DNA from: an uncultured Oribacterium sp.
Lineage (GTDB): Bacteria; Bacillota; Clostridia; Lachnospirales; Lachnospiraceae
Direction of reading: 5' to 3'
NCBI GenBank assembly: GCA_946413525.1
Contig: CAMKKZ010000002.1
Span: forward strand, 124,001-188,000
DNA: 64,000 nt
Below are positions 33,178 through 41,229 of the stretch, in pieces. The first letter of the stretch is position 1. The number at the start of each line of letters is the position of its first letter. The notes beneath the pieces are model-generated. The model did no database searches. It saw nothing but the letters and a program-made list of their open reading frames with translations, and had not been told where the DNA came from. A program made the translations under genes and the position numbers.

Positions 33178-35823
33178 ATGGACAATTTCAACATTGACGC
33201 TTTTCGAAACGGCCTCTCGGATGCCGAAGTCGAAAAAAGCAAGCAACAGTTCGGAACAAACGAGCTCTCAAGAAAGGAGGCCGAATCTCTTTGGTCCATG
33301 TTCATTGGCGCATTTAATGACATCTGGATCAAGGTACTCTGCGGCGCGCTCTTGCTGAAAATTCTGCTGGCCGTCCTGGGCATCATCGTTCCGGCTCTTG
33401 CGGGAGAGAATGACGTCGTAGAAATCATCAGCATTATCATGGCTATCGGCCTTTCCACCGGCTTTAGCACACTTTCCGAATATCGAAACAGCTCAAGAAG
33501 TGAGGCCCTGCAGGAGGAATACAACAAAACCTACGCGAAAGTCATTCGTGGCGGAAAACTTGTCAACATTCTGACCAGTGAGATCGTAAAGGGCGACACC
33601 GTCCTTGTACAGGCCGGAGACAAAGTTCCTGTCGATGGCCTGCTTTTTGAAGGCAAAATCAAAGTATCGCAGGCTGCCCTGAATGGCGAGTCAAGGGACG
33701 AATCCAAATCTGCCGCAAGCAGCATGGAGGAAGCCGAATCCACGGACTACGCTTCCGAATGCAAGGTATTCATGGGCTCCGTTGTCACGTCCGGTGAAGG
33801 TTACCTTGTTGCCACGGTCATCGGGGATGAATCCGAGCTCGGCAAGATTAACAAGGCATTGACGGACGACAGCGGAGAGGAGGAACGTAAGGATACTTCC
33901 AGCCTCAAGCTTGAAGTTGTAGCCGCAGGAATCGGCAAGCTGGGTGTTTCCGCCGCAATCATTGCCGGCATCCTCCATGTGGTCCTTAGCCTTATCCGCG
34001 CTGAAGAGCCCGCGAGCATAGTGTTCATCCTGCTCCTTATCGCGGAAGCGGTCATGCTTATGGCTTCCATCGTTATCATGGCCGTGCCGGAAGGTCTTCC
34101 CATGATGAACAGCCTTGTTCAGTCAATGAATACGGAATCTATGTACAAAAAGAACATTCTTGTCAGCCATAAGGCGGCATTTTCTGATTCCGCTTATATG
34201 AATGTCCTTTTCAGCGACAAGACAGGCACAATTACTCAGGGCAACCTTTCACTCGTGGAATTCATCACCGGTGATGGCGTTATCCGCGAATCCCTGCAGG
34301 ATCCCGAATTTATTGAAGCAATCACTCTGAACAACCTTGCAAAAATATCCGAAGGGAAGCCAATAGGAAGCAACAATATGGACAGGGCATTGCTTGCCTA
34401 TGCCATTTCCAAAGGGTATGATGAGTCAAAAAAAGACACTTCCAAAGTTCTTGAAATCAGCGGCTTTGACTCGGAAAAGAAATGCGCGACAGTTTCTTTG
34501 AATGATGGAACGATTTACTGGAAAGGCGCCACGGAAGGCATTATCGATGAAATTACTCATTATATGGGTGACGATGGCAGCCTGAATGACTTTTCAGCAG
34601 ATAACCGTCAAAAGTTAGAAGAAACTATGCACGCACAGGCAAAGCGGACAATGAAGCTCCTGTCCGTTGTGAAAAAAACAGGCGACAAGACGATCCTTAT
34701 GGCTGTGCTGTGCCTTCGTGACAATGTCCGCACAGACGCGGTAGAAACTGTCAATATACTGAACAAGGCTGGCATTCAGGTTGTCATGGTCACCGGGGAT
34801 GCCGAGGAAACAGCCGTTGCCATTGCAAAGGAAGCGGGAATACTTAAGGATGAGAAAAATGATGTCGTGCTGACCCATGATCAGCTTGAAGCCATGCCGG
34901 ATGACAAACTGAAGGAAGCCCTCCCAAGACTCCGCGTTGTCAGCCGCGCCAAACCGCTTGACAAAAAGCGCCTTGTTTCTCTGTCACAGCAAATTGATAA
35001 CGTCTGCGGAATGACCGGAGATGGCGTAAATGACGCTCCCGCCCTCAAGCAGGCTGATATTGGCTTTGCCATGGGAGACGGTACTGCGGTCGCCCAGGAG
35101 GCCGGCGACGTAGTCATTCTCAACAACAGCCTTACGTCCATCAAGGATTGTGTGTTAAATAGCCGCACTATGGCGAAATCCGTAGGGAAGTTCCTCATTT
35201 TCCAATTGACTGTAAATATAAGCACCTTGCTTATGAATATCATTGCGCCCATCCTTGGATGGACGGAACCGTTTTCCATCGTTCAGATCCTATGGATCAA
35301 CCTGATTATGGACACCCTTGCGGCTATGGCCTTCGGTGGAGAGCCTATTCTCGACCGTTATATGGATGATAAGCCCGCGAAGAGAACTGATGACATCCTT
35401 ACAGATTATATAAAGACCGCGATCGGCACAAGTTCCGTTTTTATCACTCTGGGTTCCATCCTGATTCTGGAAAATCTTTTTGGCATCACAAAGTTTGTGA
35501 CGCCGCAGGATTGCCCGAATCCGGAGCTGTATGAAAAGACCTTTATGTTCGCCTTCTTCATATACTCCATTATCTTTAACAGCCTGAACACCAGGTCAGA
35601 GAGATTCAACCTGTTCGAGCATATCAATGAAAACTGGAGGTTCATCATTGTTATGGGCTCCATCTTTATCCTCCAGACAATCATTATACAAATTGGCGGG
35701 GATGTGTTCAGCACCACTACACTGAACGCGAGAGCTCTGATCGTCTCCATGCTCCTGGCGCTTTTGATCATACCGGTTGATCTCGCCAGAAAGGCTCTGC
35801 TCGAGAAGAAGACTGCCGCCTAA
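33178..35823 (+). CDS. Calcium-translocating P-type ATPase (P2 type)
   Basis: ATP-driven cation pump in the cytoplasmic membrane, most like Ca2+ exporters of the PMCA/SERCA type. The 881 residues show the actuator motif ALNGESRDE, M4 motif VIMAVPEGLPMMNSLVQSMN, the phosphorylation site VLFSDKTGTITQGN, the nucleotide-binding KGATEG, and the hinge MTGDGVNDAPALKQADIGFA. C-terminal membrane segments include VQILWINLIMDTLAAMAFG with the conserved M6 Asn/Asp. Start ATG 33178 with AAGGAGG upstream. It lies 183 bases after telA and ends in a strong terminator, so it may belong to the same stress locus. Confidence 0.93.
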   Translation: MDNFNIDAFRNGLSDAEVEKSKQQFGTNELSRKEAESLWSMFIGAFNDIWIKVLCGALLLKILLAVLGIIVPALAGENDVVEIISIIMAIGLSTGFSTLSEYRNSSRSEALQEEYNKTYAKVIRGGKLVNILTSEIVKGDTVLVQAGDKVPVDGLLFEGKIKVSQAALNGESRDESKSAASSMEEAESTDYASECKVFMGSVVTSGEGYLVATVIGDESELGKINKALTDDSGEEERKDTSSLKLEVVAAGIGKLGVSAAIIAGILHVVLSLIRAEEPASIVFILLLIAEAVMLMASIVIMAVPEGLPMMNSLVQSMNTESMYKKNILVSHKAAFSDSAYMNVLFSDKTGTITQGNLSLVEFITGDGVIRESLQDPEFIEAITLNNLAKISEGKPIGSNNMDRALLAYAISKGYDESKKDTSKVLEISGFDSEKKCATVSLNDGTIYWKGATEGIIDEITHYMGDDGSLNDFSADNRQKLEETMHAQAKRTMKLLSVVKKTGDKTILMAVLCLRDNVRTDAVETVNILNKAGIQVVMVTGDAEETAVAIAKEAGILKDEKNDVVLTHDQLEAMPDDKLKEALPRLRVVSRAKPLDKKRLVSLSQQIDNVCGMTGDGVNDAPALKQADIGFAMGDGTAVAQEAGDVVILNNSLTSIKDCVLNSRTMAKSVGKFLIFQLTVNISTLLMNIIAPILGWTEPFSIVQILWINLIMDTLAAMAFGGEPILDRYMDDKPAKRTDDILTDYIKTAIGTSSVFITLGSILILENLFGITKFVTPQDCPNPELYEKTFMFAFFIYSIIFNSLNTRSERFNLFEHINENWRFIIVMGSIFILQTIIIQIGGDVFSTTTLNARALIVSMLLALLIIPVDLARKALLEKKTAA

Positions 35824-35890
35824 TCAACTTAACAACTTAAGAAAACATTTTCAAATACCGTCAGGTATAGTGAAAACGTATCTGAGCAAT

Positions 35891-35936
35891 CAGCGCCTCG
35901 CGTATGCCGGCATACTGCAAGGCGCTGTTTTATTTG
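35891..35936 (+). terminator. Terminator of the P-type ATPase gene
   Basis: CAGCGCCT...AGGCGCTG with an inner GTATGCC/GGCATAC stem, followed by TTTTATTT. Confidence 0.85.
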
Positions 35937-35973
35937 CTGTTTATTTACTGATAGAATATTTTTAAAAAAAGGC

Positions 35974-36002
35974 TTGACAAGCAGTACTGAATTGAGTATC
36001 AT
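35974..36002 (+). promoter_or_regulatory. Promoter of the tRNA cluster
   Basis: TTGACA at 35974-35979, a 17-base spacer and TATCAT at 35997-36002, about 45 bases before tRNA-Asn. Confidence 0.8.
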
Positions 36003-36046
36003 AGCTAGTGCTGCGCAAGATTTATAGAATACTTGCTCAGTAGTAT

Positions 36047-36119
36047 TCCTCTATAGCTCAGTCGGTAGAGCACGCGGCTGTTAACCGCGGTGTCGCTGGT
36101 TCGAGTCCAGCTGGGGGAG
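36047..36119 (+). tRNA. tRNA-Asn (anticodon GTT)
   Basis: Acceptor TCCTCTA/TGGGGGA, D arm TAGCTCAGTCGGTAGAGCA, anticodon loop CTGTTAA, T arm CTGGTTCGAGTCCAG. CCA not encoded. Confidence 0.95.
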
Positions 36120-36134
36120 CTTGATTTTTTATCA

Positions 36135-36205
36135 GGCGGAGTAGCCAAGGGGTAAGGCGTGGGTCTGCAAAACCCTGACCACCGGTTCGAATCCGGTCTT
36201 CGCCT
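36135..36205 (+). tRNA. tRNA-Cys (anticodon GCA)
   Basis: Acceptor GGCGGAG/CTTCGCC, anticodon loop CTGCAAA, T arm CCGGTTCGAATCCGG. CCA not encoded. Confidence 0.95.
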
Positions 36206-36231
36206 TTGAATAAATTTTATTTTGAATATTT

Positions 36232-36303
36232 GGCGCCATGGTCAAGCGGTTAAGACACCACCCTTTCACGGTGGTAACACGAGTTCGAGTCTCGTTGGCG
36301 TCA
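36232..36303 (+). tRNA. tRNA-Glu (anticodon TTC)
   Basis: Acceptor GGCGCCA/TGGCGTC, D arm TGGTCAAGCGGTTAAGACA, anticodon loop CTTTCAC, T arm CGAGTTCGAGTCTCG. CCA not encoded. Confidence 0.95.
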
Positions 36304-36311
36304 TTAATAAG

Positions 36312-36333
36312 ATGGCCGCAAGGTCATTTTTTT
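36312..36333 (+). terminator. Terminator of the tRNA cluster
   Basis: Six-base-pair stem ATGGCC/GGTCAT with a GCAA tetraloop, followed by seven T. Confidence 0.7.
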
Positions 36334-36356
36334 ATGCCTTAGAAATATTTTATGTC

Positions 36357-36410
36357 AAAAAAACCGTAACAGATATTTTCGACCATTTGTCAAATACCTG
36401 TTACGGTTTC
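36357..36410 (-). terminator. Terminator of the cvpA-side operon
   Basis: Long hairpin CCGTAACAG...CTGTTACGG with inner TATTT/AAATA; on the minus strand it is followed by TTTTTTT. Confidence 0.75.
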
Positions 36411-36527
36411 TTCATGAAAATACGATGCAGCGTTGCGCATTTTCTTATGACATACACGAAAACGCAAAAGAAATTCGCCGCTTCGCGGCACGTTTTTGGC
36501 ACCGGAAACGCTTAAATTAGCGTTTTC

Positions 36528-37337
36528 TTAACTCAAAATATTCGTCAGCAACCTTGTTATCAGATTGGTCTCCTTTAACCAGTGAAGCCAAGGCGTGTTG
36601 TTAAACTGAGCAGCTATCTCCTTTGTAAGCTCTGACTCCGGCAGGATACCTATTATAATGATAATTGTCCAGATATGAAACAGAGCCTTCAAAAGTCCAA
36701 GCCCACCACCCGCTATCCTGTTGGCGATTCCGAAACCTGCTGCCTCCAAAATGCCGTCCAAAGCCTTAAACAAGAATATGATTAATATCCTGACAATTAT
36801 TTGAATAGCAAGGAACAAAATGACGGCTACTATTGATGTATATATTTTATCAGCAATATGTTCGGCCATCCGGTCAATTCCTAACATCTGGTATAGCACA
36901 TCCGTCTTATCCGGACCAGTATTCTTGTTTTTACTCCCCTCCGCGCTATCTGATTTCATAACTCCGATGTTCCCCGGCAATGCTCCTCCCTGCATAATTG
37001 GAAGTCCATTCTTAATGTCTTCTGGCAGCGTTGCCGTAAGACTCTCCGTAATTTCCTCCTCTGCTTTTTCAATGCTATCCTCAGCAAACTTGCCCACAGT
37101 TCCTTCTCTACCAATCACACCTTGCACCCGTTCTGTAACCCATTCCCGTAAATTGGTATTTTCGGCCACATATTCCTGGGCGTAGGGCAGCATCGCCCTT
37201 GCAGCCATAATGGAAAGGACAAGGGAAAGCAGCGAAACGCTCATCTTCAAAAACCCTTTCCTGTACCCGTTGAAAAACATAGCCGCCAAAAAGGCGGCTA
37301 CGGCGATCTGCACCCAGCTTTCTCTAAGCATATTCAT
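36528..37337 (-). CDS. CvpA family membrane protein
   Basis: Integral membrane protein of the colicin V production family, whose general role is unclear. The 269 residues have two N-terminal hydrophobic segments (VAAFLAAMFFNGYRKGF, VSLLSLVLSIMAARAML), a hydrophilic loop of about 100 residues (45-150) that is longer than in typical CvpA, and two C-terminal segments (IVAVILFLAIQIIVRILIIF and LFHIWTIIIIIGIL). The conserved NRIAGGGLGLLKALF glycine stretch is present. It lies 34 bases after the TPR/repeat protein gene, so the two are probably co-transcribed. Confidence 0.85.
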   Translation of the reverse strand: MNMLRESWVQIAVAAFLAAMFFNGYRKGFLKMSVSLLSLVLSIMAARAMLPYAQEYVAENTNLREWVTERVQGVIGREGTVGKFAEDSIEKAEEEITESLTATLPEDIKNGLPIMQGGALPGNIGVMKSDSAEGSKNKNTGPDKTDVLYQMLGIDRMAEHIADKIYTSIVAVILFLAIQIIVRILIIFLFKALDGILEAAGFGIANRIAGGGLGLLKALFHIWTIIIIIGILPESELTKEIAAQFNNTPWLHWLKETNLITRLLTNILS

Positions 37338-37371
37338 GTAGACCTCACTTCCTGGAAAGTACCAGCAATAT

Positions 37372-40026
37372 TCAATATATAAAATCTTCCCGTCGTAGAA
37401 TCAATTTGTCATTTTTATCATACTTTGATTGGAACATACCTGCCAATTTTTTTCCTATAGGGGGTTTTTCCGCGTGATCCGCTGCCTCCTCAATCAATTC
37501 CTCTGCCCTTTGTTTTGTAAGCTTCTCACCGGCCGATTCAATTTGCTCAATCCGTTCATATAACGCCAGTATGGTCTTGCCCGTCAGGACACAATCTATT
37601 TGTCTTGCGTATTCTTGGGCATAGGCCGCGAAATCATTCATCTCCATTTCCCTGTAGTAATCTTCAGGAATATCCGGACTGAACAAGTCCTTGCCGGGAT
37701 CCCTCTCCGTCTCTTCTCTACGCTCACCCCTTTCCAGAGTTTTATACTCTTCATCTTCCCTTCCTATACGCGCCCTTTCCCGAGCCTCCAACTCCCTCCC
37801 ATCCGTCGCTTCAAAACGTTGGAGATCATTGTTTCGGAAATCCCCGGAAGAGCCAGATTCGGAATTTCGACCCGTTTCCCGCAAATCCCTGTCTCTGTCG
37901 GCCTCAGGCATATTGCGAACCTCATCGGACTGTTCGGAATCCTCCTCTGCCGCATCGTCAGCTACATCAGAAACTATATCAAAACGTTTTACAAATCCCG
38001 GCCAGTCAGATGCTATCTTATCAAAACGATGAGCAATATCAACCATTATTATAGATGAACCGTCTTTCGGCCTCGTAATATAACTTGAAATCTCATCAAT
38101 TGCCTCATATGACAGGGAGCCTGCATTTTCGATAATCAAATCTTTCTCTACAATTTTGGGTATAAATGTAGAAAAGCCATTTCTGTTAATCTTTTCCGCA
38201 TTAACCTTTGCTATTTTAAACTGATAATTATATTGATCATGGAAGTAGCGAATTTCATCTAATGCAATTCTCACCCCGGAATCCGGTGTTTTTGCCTCTA
38301 TGATCATATGGTAGGTTTCGGGATTATCCTGGACATTGGTCAAATCCCCCTCCATGCCTTTATCAAAATCTTCTGCATTATCATCTAATAACGCAGGGGT
38401 TGGCTGCTTTGAATTCCGAACTTGCAAATCGTCTGCTGAGGGGGTTTCTTCCCTCGTTTCATCGTCTTTGAATTCACTTACGGCTATCTCGGGCTGCCTG
38501 TTTTCCTCACTCCCCCGGGTTGATGGATCCCTGCCATCGTTATCATACGGTTCCTGTCCGCTGGCATCTGCCCGGGCACCATCCTCATTTGAAGCCACAG
38601 TTCTTTCCGGCATAACTCCCTTTTCCAGAGAAAGCTTCTTTTCCTGGTGGATATCGGATGCTTTTTCGTCCACATAGCTGCCCGACTGATTATTCCTCCT
38701 GTCCCTTGCCCCAGCTATTGTTTTTTCGAGCGTTTCAAGAACGTCCTCCTTTGCCGGCATAATCCTCCTGTTGGCAGATTTCCGCTGACGATGATCCGGC
38801 ACTCTTTTCGTATCTCCACCGCCTGCAGGATCCAAAACAAAGTCTTCGTTTTTTGAAACCTGCCCCCCGTCTGTCTCACCATGATAGGAAATGGCATCCT
38901 GAACCGGCCCAGCCTCGCCCTGATAAGTCGCGCTGCCCTGCATTGTCGCCGCGTCGCCCTGATAAGCTACGCCGCCCTGCATTGTCGCCGCATTACCCTG
39001 ATAAGCCGCGCTGCCCTGCATTGTCGCCGCGTCGCCCTGATAAGCTACGCCGCCCTGCATTGTCGCCGCATTACCCTGATAAGCCGCGCCGCCCTGCATT
39101 GTCGCCGCGTCGCCCTGATAAGCCGCGCCGCCCTGCATTGTCGCCGCATTACCCTGATAAGCTGCGCCGCCCTGCATTGTCGCCGCATCGCCCTGATAAG
39201 CCGCGCCGCCCTGCATTGTCGCCGCATTGCCCTGATAAGCCGCGCCGCCCTGCATTGTCGCCGCTTCGTCCTGATAAGCCGCGCCGCCCTGTACTTGCAC
39301 CTCATAATCCTGCTGAAGCTCAGGCTCATAAGTCGCCTCATTCCTGCGGCGGTATATTGTTGTGTCCTCCTCGGCATCGGAATATTCCTCCGGCACGCCT
39401 CTCGCGGCCTCTTCATAATATCCCTTGCTTTCCGAAGCATCGTTCTTTTCATACGAGGATTGAACCCTTTGCCGGAGGCGGAGAGCCTGGTCAACATAAT
39501 TCCCTTCCCCAAACAGAACGGATATCCTGTCACAGGTTTTAATACATTCTTCGGCTTTTCCAGATTCCGCATAAAGCACTGCAAGCTCATAGAGCCATTT
39601 TTCATCTATTTCCGTGTTCGTATACTGTTCAAGGCAGCCCGCCAGTTGCTCCGCTCCAGCACCCTTTGCCTTCAAGATCATATACCTGAGAAGATACTGC
39701 CTGGAATCATCCGGACTCACCTCGCAAAATTCCCTGTAAAACTCCATGGCATCCGGAACATTACCAGCCTTTACGGAAATCTCCGAGAGCTTAAACAAAA
39801 AACGTTTCCCAACCGGCGCGCGATCAAAAGCCAGCAAAAGTATATCCTTTGCCTCCTCATACTCACGGTTAATCTCGTATATTTCCGAAATCGAAGACAA
39901 TAGATTTGCGTTCCTTACTCTCCGCCAATCTATTGTGTCCGCTATCTGCATTGCAGTTTTGTAATCTCCCCTGTCGGTCATTTTTCGAATTTGTTCGGCT
40001 TTTAAATTAAATTCATATCTATCCAT
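37372..40026 (-). CDS. TPR protein with 13-residue tandem repeats and a degenerate AAA+-like C-terminal region
   Basis: An 884-residue protein that I do not recognise by name. Residues 1-190 are helical TPR-like repeats (DYKTAMQIADTIDWRRVRNA, YEEAKDILLLAFDRAPVG). Residues 244-370 are about ten copies of a 13-residue unit, AAYQGNAATMQGG, with N and D alternating. A charged disordered part follows. Around residues 560-690 the sequence can be laid on a CbbX/SpoVK-type AAA+ domain: LIIENAGSLSYEAIDEI in the Walker B place and SDWPGFVKRFDIV in the Arg-finger place. The P-loop position, EAKTPDSGVRIAL, lacks GxGKT, so ATP binding is unlikely. It lies between recR and the CvpA gene. Confidence 0.7.
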   Translation of the reverse strand: MDRYEFNLKAEQIRKMTDRGDYKTAMQIADTIDWRRVRNANLLSSISEIYEINREYEEAKDILLLAFDRAPVGKRFLFKLSEISVKAGNVPDAMEFYREFCEVSPDDSRQYLLRYMILKAKGAGAEQLAGCLEQYTNTEIDEKWLYELAVLYAESGKAEECIKTCDRISVLFGEGNYVDQALRLRQRVQSSYEKNDASESKGYYEEAARGVPEEYSDAEEDTTIYRRRNEATYEPELQQDYEVQVQGGAAYQDEAATMQGGAAYQGNAATMQGGAAYQGDAATMQGGAAYQGNAATMQGGAAYQGDAATMQGGAAYQGNAATMQGGVAYQGDAATMQGSAAYQGNAATMQGGVAYQGDAATMQGSATYQGEAGPVQDAISYHGETDGGQVSKNEDFVLDPAGGGDTKRVPDHRQRKSANRRIMPAKEDVLETLEKTIAGARDRRNNQSGSYVDEKASDIHQEKKLSLEKGVMPERTVASNEDGARADASGQEPYDNDGRDPSTRGSEENRQPEIAVSEFKDDETREETPSADDLQVRNSKQPTPALLDDNAEDFDKGMEGDLTNVQDNPETYHMIIEAKTPDSGVRIALDEIRYFHDQYNYQFKIAKVNAEKINRNGFSTFIPKIVEKDLIIENAGSLSYEAIDEISSYITRPKDGSSIIMVDIAHRFDKIASDWPGFVKRFDIVSDVADDAAEEDSEQSDEVRNMPEADRDRDLRETGRNSESGSSGDFRNNDLQRFEATDGRELEARERARIGREDEEYKTLERGERREETERDPGKDLFSPDIPEDYYREMEMNDFAAYAQEYARQIDCVLTGKTILALYERIEQIESAGEKLTKQRAEELIEEAADHAEKPPIGKKLAGMFQSKYDKNDKLILRREDFIY
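38916..39294 (-). repeat. 39-bp coding tandem repeat (about 9.7 units)
   Basis: In-frame minisatellite. Units differ mainly by an alternating codon giving Asn or Asp, so the higher-order period is 78 bp. Asp- or Glu-containing variants at the ends are more diverged. Confidence 0.9.
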
Positions 40027-40198
40027 TCATTTCTCCCGCGTTATCAGCTCAGGTTTACCTGCTGTCCACCTATTTTCAGCCTGCTTAAGCAAGCTTTCTC
40101 AATCAAGCAGGGACGAATACAAACCGTGCCCACGCTCGCAGCAAGCTGCCATTTGCCTGAAGGCAGCATATTTCCCTTTGGTGACACACAATAAAAAG

Positions 40199-40795
40199 TC
40201 AAAGTACAACACGCCCTTCCAAAGCTCGAAGAAGTGTAATCTCATCTATATTTTCTATATCGCCCCCGACGGGAACCCCGGAAGCTATACGACTAATCTT
40301 GATTCCGGTAGGCTTGATCATTTTTACGAGATAAGTAGCTGTGGTTTCTCCTTCCAATGAAGAGTTCGTAGCAATAATCACTTCATCCACATCGCCCTGC
40401 AGACGCACCATCAGCTCTTTCAGCCTGATATCATCCGGACCAATTCCCAACATAGGCGATATTGCCCCATGAAGGACATGATACACTCCATCATACTTTC
40501 CGGTTCGTTCATAAGCTCCCATATCACGCGGATTTTCCAAAACCATGATAACGCGGTGATTTCTCTCAGGAGATTTGCAAATTGGACACAGATCAGAATC
40601 CGTAATCGTGCAGCAGCAGCTACAGTATCGGACATTTCGCCTTGCGTTCAGGATTGCATCCGAAAGTGCCTCTGCCTTTTCCAACGGAGCATTAATAATA
40701 TGAAAAGCGAGCCTTTGCGCGCTTTTCTGCCCAACCCCCGGAAGGCGTGAAAGTTCCGTTATAAGGCGCGAAATATCTTTTGAAAAATACTCCAT
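40199..40795 (-). CDS. recR: Recombination protein RecR
   Basis: Works with RecF/RecO to load RecA at gaps. The 198 residues (ATG 40795, MEYFSKDISRLITELSRLPG) have the helix-hairpin-helix LPGVGQKSAQRLAFHI, a four-Cys zinc finger (CSCC and CPIC) and a Toprim domain (RVIMVLENPRDMGAYERTG, later VIIATNSSLEGETTATYL). An in-frame ATG at 40816 is possible, but the family begins at the chosen site. It follows ybaB in the usual dnaX-ybaB-recR order. Confidence 0.95.
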   Translation of the reverse strand: MEYFSKDISRLITELSRLPGVGQKSAQRLAFHIINAPLEKAEALSDAILNARRNVRYCSCCCTITDSDLCPICKSPERNHRVIMVLENPRDMGAYERTGKYDGVYHVLHGAISPMLGIGPDDIRLKELMVRLQGDVDEVIIATNSSLEGETTATYLVKMIKPTGIKISRIASGVPVGGDIENIDEITLLRALEGRVVL

Positions 40796-40828
40796 AATAA
40801 ACCCAAAACCATCCAAATGCCAATGTCT

Positions 40829-41164
40829 CTATAAGCCCATGCCACCCGTCAACTTGCTCATTTCCTTTTCTGAATCCTCTTCCATAAGCTGAAAAGCCTG
40901 GTTGCATGCCGCCAGAATCATATCTTCCAATGCATCTTTTTCTTCCGGATCCAACGCATCCTTATCTATCTCTACCTTTGTCAGGCGCTTCTCACCGGAA
41001 ACGGTAATCTTGACTGCTCCTCCCCCCGCCTGTCCAAAGTACTCCTTTTTCTTTAGTTCCTCTTGTGTTTCCTCAAGCTTTCGCTGCATCCTTTGATATT
41101 GTTTCATTATATTGTTCATGTTCATCCCAGGCATCCCACCTTGGAATCCTCCATGTTTCGCCAT
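40829..41164 (-). CDS. YbaB/EbfC family nucleoid-associated protein
   Basis: Small DNA-binding protein of 111 residues, usually encoded between dnaX and recR. It starts MAKHGGFQGGMPGMNMNNIM, followed by the helix YQRMQRKLEETQEELKK, the beta core GGGAVKITVSGEKRLTKVEI and DPEEKDALEDMILAACNQAF. The genes on either side confirm the assignment. An AAGGAGATAGAG-like site lies upstream. Confidence 0.94.
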   Translation of the reverse strand: MAKHGGFQGGMPGMNMNNIMKQYQRMQRKLEETQEELKKKEYFGQAGGGAVKITVSGEKRLTKVEIDKDALDPEEKDALEDMILAACNQAFQLMEEDSEKEMSKLTGGMGL

Positions 41165-41229
41165 CTCTATCTCCTTCTTGAAATTAAACCAAGGGCTTGA
41201 TCATAGTTAATTCCAACAGCCCCTATGTT

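Noticed and set aside
38916..39294. Regular 39-bp repeats considered as a CRISPR array.
   Set aside because: The units are contiguous without unique spacers and stay in frame within a long coding region.
38853..39903. Long open frames on the plus strand opposite the TPR/repeat protein gene.
   Set aside because: They are products of the repeated composition of the coding array and have no ribosome site or family resemblance.
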